The notes under the pieces: generated by a model
Seen by the model: only the letters and a program-made list of their open reading frames with translations
Database searches by the model: none
Told to the model about the DNA's origin: nothing
Position numbers and translations under genes: made by a program
Shown: in pieces, positions 59,401-64,000 of the stretch
Position numbering within the stretch: the first letter of the stretch is position 1
Layout: every line of letters starts with the position of its first letter
Assembly (NCBI GenBank): GCA_036768485.1
Contig: JAVLUZ010000165.1
Span: forward strand, 744,001-808,000
Origin: Mermis nigrescens
Lineage: Eukaryota; Nematoda; Enoplea; Mermithida; Mermithidae
Direction: 5' to 3'
DNA: 64,000 bases

Positions 59401-62400
59401 CAATCTGTTGATTTTATATGAGCATCAATAATCCTCCGATCACAAAGTTTCGCCTAGTTTTGCATTTGAGAGTATGCCATAATTTCCGAAAAATTTCGGA
59501 AGTCATGTATTCTATGTACAGTCGAATTAAATGCTGAACTATGAGAAAGGTTGCAAAAAATCTGGAATTCGTGATCACGCTAAACTAATATAATTATATT
59601 TTTTCAGAAAATAATTAATTTTGATACGTCTCTTCATTTTTGTATCTTTTCTGTAAACATTCAACATTAGATATTTAGGATTCTCCCTTCCGTGAAGCAA
59701 TAAATACTTCCAAATTTAGGATTTTTGCTTTCCGACAATTTCTGAATTTTCTATTTAACATTTTAGGCTGTTTTAAAAGTTTTGTAAAAATTTTGAAATA
59801 TTAATGAAGACTGTGGGATGAACAAAAGCTGAAGAGGCAGGTGAAGGTGCAAGAAATGACTATAGTCAAGATGATCAGAGTTTGATGTGATTTTTGCGTG
59901 CGTCTTGTGTGTTTTTTACTTTTTATTATTTTCATTCTGTACTCGTACTTGGGTAGCATACGATAAAGCAATTCCTCGGATTTTTTTATTTCTTCCGCCA
60001 GTTGTCTAGTACGGTCATTCACTTGGTTTTCGAGCATTTTCGAATGCGCTTCCATCGTTTTTAAGACGTGATCCATCAAATTAGTCTGCCTTAAAATATG
60101 AGAGATCAGAATGAATTTGTCTTATTTACCAATGGTTTACTTAATTTAATTAAATGTTCATCAATTGATTGAATTTCGATATATTTGCCTCACTGGTCAT
60201 CTGGATTGTTTAAAAACTAAAAGTTCCGTATTATAATCGCAGTTTTGTATGTTTTCCACAAATTTTTCAGTTTTATCTTTATTTTTAATATAAGTTGGAA
60301 GTATGATAAAGTCACTGACAGAACTCTGAAAATTACTCTTAATTTTTAGATTTGTGTTCACATAAGTGAATCTTAAGCTGGCTTCATCGGTAAATTGAGC
60401 GAAATACCGCTTTATTTTATTATTTTGACAAGACTTGATGTGGACGAAATAGGCAAAATGAAGTTTTTCTTAACTGCGATTAGCTTAATTAATGTTGTCC
60501 ATTTCGAAATAAAATAATAATGCCAACTTACCATACACGAGTAAGACTTTTGGAAGTTCGGATCAGACACATGCACATGGGGGACGAGGTTTTGAGGGTT
60601 CAGACCCCCAGAATAAAGAAATAGAAATTTTCTGGGGGAAATGAGGCGAAATGATGGCTCAAAAGGAATGAAAATTGAATATTTCATTCAAAGGCGTATG
60701 AAATTGATCAGTACTGCAGAATAACGTAGTTTTAATACTATATGAGCACTTATACCAGTTTTGGAAAAATAGCAAATTTCTTCAGGCAAAATGACGACTT
60801 AAAATAGATGAAAATTGGAAATATTCTTCAAAAGTGCTTCAAATTGACTAGAAACTATGTAATAACGTAGTTTTAGCGTTATTTTAGCGCTTATACCAGT
60901 TTTCGAAGTCATTTTGGCACAAAAAGCTCAATTCTTGACCAACCAGACGAGGTAATCCCAAGATTGGCCATGCTGTGCATTCAGACGTGTTCTTGGAAGG
61001 GGTAGGTGGGGGTTTGACCACCCGGAATGGCAACTGATTCCCGCAAAGTGGCTGCGACCCTCCCCAGAATTATCGATTTTCTTGTAAAAATTGGTAAAAG
61101 TTGTAAAAAGTGTGCCTTTTTAAGCGTTTTCAGCCTATTTTTGGCTCAAAAATCTCGAAATGTTCGGCGCTTCGCGACATACACAAATTTTTTTGCACCA
61201 TATTCTGTTCAATTTACTCAATTTTAAAAATTTTTCATAATTTTTTACGTTTTTATATTCTAGAAAGAACGAGCACTGCCTGAAACGTCAAAAAACAGTG
61301 TTTTTGACGTGTGCGATCGTTTTTTAAGTCCAAAAAACACTTTCTGAAAAACCAATTTGGGCCTCGCCCCCCCTCCGCCCACCAGAATTTCTATGCTGTA
61401 TGGTGAGAACCCCTAACCCTCTTAAGATCATGTACGCTTACTTCCCCTTTGCCATTTGTTTGACGGCTGCGCGGATTTCCTTGATTTCCGGTCGACGTTC
61501 CGGTTCCTCGGTCCAACAATCCTTCATCAATTGCACCATGTTAGCATCAACATCGGCGTCGCGTTCATTTTTCAAAATCGGCCGAAAGAACGGTTGCTCG
61601 CCTCTTCGGACTTTTCCGATGATTTCTAAATATACATTTATTTTGCAAAAATTCGAATTCTTTCGGAAAGGTCAAAGGCTAAGCGGTGCCAAAATGAAAT
61701 ACGCTACATATATACTGATTTGTCCAGTAAATTTAAGCCAATAGTACTCAACGGCTGATTAGGTCAAAAACTTTTCAATTAGGTCAGCGAAGATTGTACA
61801 TAGAAAATCAAAAGTGAACGTGCTGATAATGCTTGCTAAATTTAAACTCCGATCGGAATCTCGAGCTAGCTTTTCCTAGGTGAATTAAGCATGCGTCTTC
61901 CTCGTAAGGAGGCTTTTCGGTTGGGGAGTTTGACCCTTCAGAATAATTACTGACCCCACAAAATAGCTACGACCCCCAGAATTGTCGATTATTCCGAAAA
62001 TCGTAAAAAAGTGCGTTTTTTAAGTGTCTTTAGCTCATTTTCGGCTCACAAGTGTTAAACTTTTGACGCTTCGCGTCATATACTTATTTTTTGCATATAT
62101 TTTATTCAGTTTACTCGATTTTTACAAATTTTTTAGATTTTTAATGTTTTTATGTTTTACAAAGAAGCAGCATTGTCCGAAACTGTACCCATCATTTCTA
62201 GCCCAAGAACGGTACTTTTTAAAATTTCCTAAATCGCAGAAGACGAAGCTTGAAGAGATTTCGACCGAAAATAGTCATCAATTCGACAGAAAAAAGCGCG
62301 CTTTTCAGCTTAATAATTAATTAAACAGCACAATTGCGATAACCGAATACGACAGCAGGTTAAAGGAAGTCAACAATATACAAGAAATAAGAAAATTAAG

Positions 62401-63272
62401 AATACATAAGATGTAAAAAACTTAAGACAGAAATAAGTAAGAAATAAAAATTTAGGACAAGGCAATGATAAAAGATTGAAGAGTCATTCAGTCAGTGGCA
62501 GATCTAGGATTTTCAAATGGGAAGCGGTGCCCCAATTTCTCTAGAAGCAGTCGAAAACGGGTCAAAAAATAATTTTCTCTCTCGTGCGAAATAACGTTTT
62601 TTCGGCGTTTTACTTTGTCTAATTTCATAAGAAATCGCTTTTGGCGCAAAATTTTTTTGTTTACAATTCTGAGATTTTTGACAATTTTATGCAAAAAAAT
62701 CATTAAATTTTCTTTCACTTTAGCTAAAATTTGTTATATTTATCCGGAAGGGCTTTCAGGAGCTTGAATTACTTCTCGATTTCCAGTTATCAGCAGCATT
62801 TGACGCAAACCGTATTTTTTAAGATTATCGCTTAAGGCAGAAAAACTGTGCCAAAATAGCGTTTATGCACTTGCAATCGTTTTGAAACCTATTCTCCGGC
62901 AAAAATATGACTTCCAGGCCGCAAAGAAAATAAATAAGTATCATTAATAGGTATAATCCGGCGCGAAGCGCTGATCCGAGAAATTTCACTGACGGCCATA
63001 AATTATTGCAAATTACATATTTATTTTTTATCTCGCCAATTATCTTGAGCCAATCAGGGAGGCGGCCGTCCCTTCACCGCCCTTCCTTAAATCTGCCCCA
63101 TGTTTTCAATAATTCAAACCTTCGTGAGACATGTGCTCGTAAGCGGAATATGGCCGTTCTCGACTCAAAATCTCCGAAATCACAATGCCCAGGCTGTAAA
63201 CATCGGCGCTCACTGGAACAACGGCAGGAATTCGGGCACATCTGAGCAGCTCCGGTGCGATCCACAGCTTGT
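44293..63272 (-). CDS. Receptor-type guanylyl cyclase, 3' half (gene span, 8 exons)
   Basis: Exons 63272-63120, 61625-61442, 60089-59949, 58103-57911, 55222-55048, 48152-48054, 47992-47898 and 44406-44293 join in perfect phase into 384 residues. Residues 1-112 are the C-terminal lobe of the kinase-homology domain (LWIAPELL 3-10, DVYSLG 24-29, [11 protein letters not shown] 87-97). 113-160 form the dimerisation helix (NLMDHV ... LLYRMLPK). 161-360 form the class III cyclase domain. Catalytic positions are kept: metal Asp186 and Asp230, guanine-selecting Glu226 and Cys298, Asn305 and Arg309. It should convert GTP to cGMP at the membrane, controlled by an extracellular domain lying beyond the window. 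Two loops are unusual: SDIPSFN replaces the usual SDIVGFT type, and NDQY replaces GDxY. Closest in style to nematode GCY proteins. Introns are heavily loaded with transposons but no exon is broken. Confidence 0.93.
45165..45434 (-). repeat. Dispersed repeat DR-1, inverted copy
   Basis: Reverse orientation of the copies at 54689 and 58499, bounded by GGGTCAGAAGCACACGTGGG and GCCCATGTATGGTCAGAAGG, again inverted related ends. Confidence 0.78.
45650..46300. repeat. DR-3 (inverted) then DR-1 copy in cyclase intron 7
   Basis: 45650-45990 is an inverted DR-3 copy (TGCTAGTTTTTACTAGAGCAT, CGCGATGCGCCGAAAATTTG). 46005-46300 is a DR-1 copy starting GATGGGCAGCACCGAAATTC. 46600-46830 is C/G-run-rich repeat debris. 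Confidence 0.7.
47043..47492 (-). mobile_element. GTACAAAG-type MITE with 9-bp TSD, copy 2
   Basis: Inverted relative of 31218-31660, flanked by ATCAGAAGC (47034-47042) and ATCGGAAGC (47493-47501), a 9-bp target duplication with one mismatch. Contains two GGCGCTTCGCGCC palindromes. Confidence 0.82.
47898..47992 (-). CDS. Guanylyl cyclase exon, catalytic domain end
   Basis: Acceptor CTTTCAG|CT, donor AAA|GTATGA. Encodes [12 protein letters not shown] and [14 protein letters not shown], the conserved end of class III cyclase domains. Confidence 0.92.
48054..48152 (-). CDS. Guanylyl cyclase exon, catalytic domain (c)
   Basis: Acceptor ACTTCCAG|GT, donor AAAC|GTAACA. Encodes [19 protein letters not shown] and [13 protein letters not shown], including the Cys, Asn and Arg of the active site. 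Its frame differs from the longer open frame over the same bases (47892-48131), so it is easily missed. Confidence 0.92.
48195..50592. other. Cyclase intron 5, left of the hAT element
   Basis: 48195-48540 is an inverted DR-3 copy, 50050-50230 and 50225-50505 are DR-type copies. 48800-49020 is unique and moderately GC-rich with a minus-strand open frame of 63 codons that matches nothing I know. The rest is AT-rich. Confidence 0.45.
50600..50775. repeat. Left subterminal GGTTCC repeats of the hAT element
   Basis: Many tandem and scattered GGTTCC hexamers, matched by an inverted-order set at 54290-54445. Short Glu-Pro/Asn-Arg open frames here are repeat translations. Confidence 0.9.
50953..51059 (+). 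pseudogene. hAT transposase fragment, part before the hATC domain
   Basis: Encodes [14 protein letters not shown] and ILAFIAKQL, the region just before the hAT dimerisation domain. Coding is interrupted after this by the nested MITE and resumes at 54039. Confidence 0.8.
51250..51696 (+). mobile_element. GTACAAAG-type MITE, copy 3
   Basis: Colinear with 31218-31660 from TTTTTTTTGTACAAGGTCCG to TTTGCCGAATACGAAAAAAT. The right end is interrupted by the retrotransposon tail. Confidence 0.82.
51697..53575 (-). mobile_element. Jockey-like non-LTR retrotransposon, 5'-truncated and broken
   Basis: On the minus strand the element ends in a (CAA)n tail at 51697-51714. It encodes reverse transcriptase blocks in order: [34 protein letters not shown] and YADD, then a C-terminal CPDC-x-H-x-C zinc-binding motif. 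The 5' part (endonuclease, gag) is missing. At least three frame breaks, near 53250, in the A-run near 53130, and near 52135, show it is dead. Confidence 0.93.
51726..53560 (-). pseudogene. Reverse transcriptase pseudogene of the Jockey-like element
   Basis: Separate open segments are 53496-53134 (fingers region), about 53129-52132 (palm with the YADD catalytic motif and thumb) and about 52130-51726 (C-terminal region with the zinc motif). The plus-strand open frames over 53138-53551 and 51845-52075 are shadows. Family assignment (Jockey group) rests on the RT motifs and the C-terminal CPDC zinc motif; no RNase H region was seen. Confidence 0.9.
54039..54196 (+). pseudogene. hAT transposase C-terminal dimerisation domain fragment
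   Basis: Encodes [28 protein letters not shown] and LLFLKYNL, the signature of the hATC dimerisation domain, followed by TAA. It continues the fragment at 50953-51059 once the nested insertions are disregarded. Confidence 0.9.
54290..54445. repeat. Right subterminal GGTTCC repeats of the hAT element
   Basis: Counterpart of the array at 50600-50775, ending just inside the right inverted repeat. Confidence 0.9.
54470..54688 (-). repeat. Dispersed repeat DR-2, inverted copy
   Basis: Contains AAGCTTTTTTGGTCCAAAAT, GCATTAAAACTGTGTCAAGCT and TTCATATTCATCCGTTTTTA, the reverse of DR-2 text at 60790-60900. Confidence 0.65.
54689..54973 (+). repeat. Dispersed repeat DR-1, best-preserved copy
   Basis: 285 bp between GGTCTAGACCATAGGTAGGC and the inverted end GCCCATGCGTGGTCCAGACC. 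Lies in the cyclase intron just right of the hAT element. Open frames on both strands here are shadows of G-run-rich repeat. Confidence 0.85.
55048..55222 (-). CDS. Guanylyl cyclase exon, catalytic domain (b)
   Basis: Acceptor TGATCAG|GTG, donor ACTG|GTATGA. Encodes [18 protein letters not shown] (second metal Asp and the guanine-selecting Glu), [10 protein letters not shown] and ELRIGMNT. The following intron is 6.9 kb. Confidence 0.93.
55223..55940 (-). other. Cyclase intron 4, left part
   Basis: Near 55585 a TACAGGATGGGCCAAAAAAG stretch resembles termini of mariner-type elements, but no partner end was located. The rest is AT-rich with no gene. Confidence 0.4.
55941..56710. mobile_element. 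MITE with 10-bp TSD (Mutator-like)
   Basis: 770 bp between inverted ends AGAGCCCGAATTT(N)AGTGAA. Flanked on both sides by AGTAATAATA (55931-55940 and 56711-56720), a perfect 10-bp target duplication. No open reading frame of note. Lies in a cyclase intron. Confidence 0.88.
56861..57105. mobile_element. MITE with 30-bp inverted ends
   Basis: Left end GTCTGTTCCATTCCACACGG and right end (inverted) GTCTGTTTCATTCCAAACGG, similarity continuing through CCCATTTTCG: about 27 of 30 positions agree. The outermost bases equal those of the MITE at 42795-42969. No clear target duplication. Confidence 0.82.
57106..57910 (-). other. Cyclase intron 4, right part
   Basis: 57160-57550 is C/G-run-rich debris of DR-like repeats (CCAGCTACGTGCCTGGTTGG). 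57550-57910 is AT-rich. No gene. Confidence 0.45.
57911..58103 (-). CDS. Guanylyl cyclase exon, catalytic domain (a)
   Basis: Acceptor TTGCAG|A, donor AAG|GTATGA. Encodes [21 protein letters not shown] with the first metal-binding Asp, and [14 protein letters not shown] to DVYK. Confidence 0.94.
58104..59948 (-). other. Cyclase intron 3 with a DR-1 copy
   Basis: 58499-58775 is a DR-1 copy (GTGGGCAGCACCGAAATTCT to CGATGCCCACGTGTG). The remainder is AT-rich; no exon recognised. Confidence 0.5.
59949..60089 (-). CDS. Guanylyl cyclase exon, dimerisation helix
   Basis: Acceptor TTTTAAG|G restores the phase from the previous exon; donor CCAA|GTACGA. Encodes [18 protein letters not shown], an amphipathic coiled coil and LLYRMLP. 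Confidence 0.92.
60090..61441 (-). other. Cyclase intron 2 with DR-2 and DR-3 copies
   Basis: 60540-60990 holds two DR-2 segments ending CCATGCTGTGCATTCAGACG. 60990-61400 is a DR-3 copy (ATATTCTAGAAAGAACGAGCA, TTCGGCGCTTCGCGACATAC) ending about 40 bp from the exon donor. Confidence 0.65.
61442..61625 (-). CDS. Guanylyl cyclase exon, kinase-homology domain (b)
   Basis: Acceptor TATTTAG, donor GGAA|GTAAGC. Encodes [15 protein letters not shown] and [20 protein letters not shown]. The plus-strand open frame at 61400-61744 is its shadow. Confidence 0.93.
61626..62492 (-). other. Cyclase intron 1, left part with a DR-3 copy
   Basis: 61910-62240 is a DR-3 copy (GACGCTTCGCGTCATATACT, TTTATGTTTTACAAAGAAGCA). 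The rest is AT-rich. Confidence 0.55.
62493..63102. mobile_element. hAT-type MITE next to a cyclase exon
   Basis: About 610 bp from CAGTGGCAGATCTAGGATTT to the imperfect inverted end TCCTTAAATCTGCCCCA. Full-length relative of the split copy at 51060-54038. Its right end lies some 17 nt from the donor of the cyclase exon 63120-63272. Target duplication not evident. Confidence 0.75.
63120..63272 (-). CDS. Guanylyl cyclase exon, kinase-homology domain (a)
   Basis: Acceptor ATTCACAG before 63272, donor GAAG|GTTTGA after 63120. Encodes [24 protein letters not shown] and [12 protein letters not shown]. The first codon is split; the previous exon is not visible before the window edge. A MITE ends only about 17 nt beyond the donor. 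Confidence 0.9.
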
Positions 63273-64000
63273 CTGTGAATTAACATGCGCACATTTTTAA
63301 TATATTGTTTGGGTAATAAGGATAAAAAATATAAACCAAACTTTTACGATTTTTCACGATTTTTGGAATTTTTTTAGAAATAGAAGATAGAAATAGGATA
63401 GAAATAGAAAATAGAATGGATAGAATGGAACGGATTAGAATACAACGACATGGAACGAACTTTCGGCACCTGTTCCCGATTATTAGAATTTTTTGGATCA
63501 TTGGATTTATTTAGAATTAGGATTATTATTTATTGCTTATCATGAATATTATTTCTTAGAATTTCACGTCTCGTAGCATATTTGCCTCTCAATCCATTCT
63601 CAGTAGTTGTTACATTCCAATCTGATCTAAGATTTCTCACTCGCATTGAGCTTTTTGGGCGAATATATGTCGAAGACGCTTAAGGCTGAAATCGCTGGTC
63701 GAATATAAGCGTTTAAAAAATTTCACGTTGGATTTAAGACGGATGATTTTGACCTTCCGAATTCCGAATTGTTTCTCACATCAAATCAGGCTCCTGATCA
63801 TATGTGATCTGGGGTTATGGGAGTTCCCTCCAAAAAAGATTCCTCCCCAAATTCGCGATCTCGTACAGAAAAGGTGCTGGTTTAAGCGTTTTTAGCTATC
63901 TGTTTCCTCATAAGTGTCAAATTTTTGAATGCTTCGCGTCATATACTCGTTTTCGGAGTATGTTATGTCCAATTTACTCGAATTTTCCCATATGTATTTT
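63273..64000 (-). other. Cyclase intron at the right edge
   Basis: 63370-63450 is rich in GGATAGAAATAGAA-like short repeats; 63820-64000 begins another DR-3 copy (TGCTTCGCGTCATATACTCG). The preceding kinase-homology exon was not found and presumably lies beyond the window. Confidence 0.5.

Noticed and set aside
61400..61744. 114-codon plus-strand frame
   Set aside because: The minus strand encodes kinase-homology residues of the cyclase here; the plus frame is its shadow.

Overview
The window is AT-rich animal nuclear DNA. Its real genes are split into many small exons with GT-AG introns of up to about 7 kb, and those introns are packed with transposon debris. No bacterial gene organisation, rRNA or tRNA was recognised. 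The cyclase encoded here reads like nematode GCY proteins (for example NLMDHV before the dimerisation helix and KGKGVM before TYWLLG at the end). A nematode with a large, repeat-laden genome is therefore my best guess, but this is inference from one gene.

Layout. 1-0.83 kb: foldback tandem repeats. 1.17-1.84 kb: a single-exon C2H2 zinc-finger ORF behind a TATA box. 3.9-17.9 kb, minus strand: a secreted protein with three PAN/apple domains, assembled here from seven exons whose phases all agree; a second signal-peptide first exon lies at 20.2 kb. The first intron holds three head-to-tail Helitron-like elements (10871-17525). 18-36 kb: no gene resolved; dispersed repeats, a TTTA microsatellite, MITEs and unique non-coding DNA. 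36.4-41.6 kb, plus strand: a four-exon gene with an N-terminal coiled coil like that of cGMP-dependent protein kinase, followed by Ser-rich and Ala/Val/Asn-rich sequence. 44.3-63.3 kb, minus strand: the 3' half of a receptor-type guanylyl cyclase (eight exons, 384 residues, from mid kinase-homology domain to the stop), with its 5' part beyond the right edge.

The cyclase intron between 55047 and 48153 contains a hAT transposon (50593-54461) with a perfect 8-bp target duplication. Nested inside it are a hAT-type MITE, a 9-bp-TSD repeat and a broken Jockey-like retrotransposon. Other introns carry two more MITEs with terminal inverted repeats (one with a 10-bp TSD) and many copies of three dispersed repeat families, called DR-1, DR-2 and DR-3 here, plus a longer family called R.

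The cyclase would make cGMP, and the coiled-coil gene beside it could be a cGMP effector, but that link is conjecture. The PAN protein is probably extracellular (matrix or cuticle). Exon models come from reading splice signals, phase and protein motifs by eye, with no alignment or transcript data.
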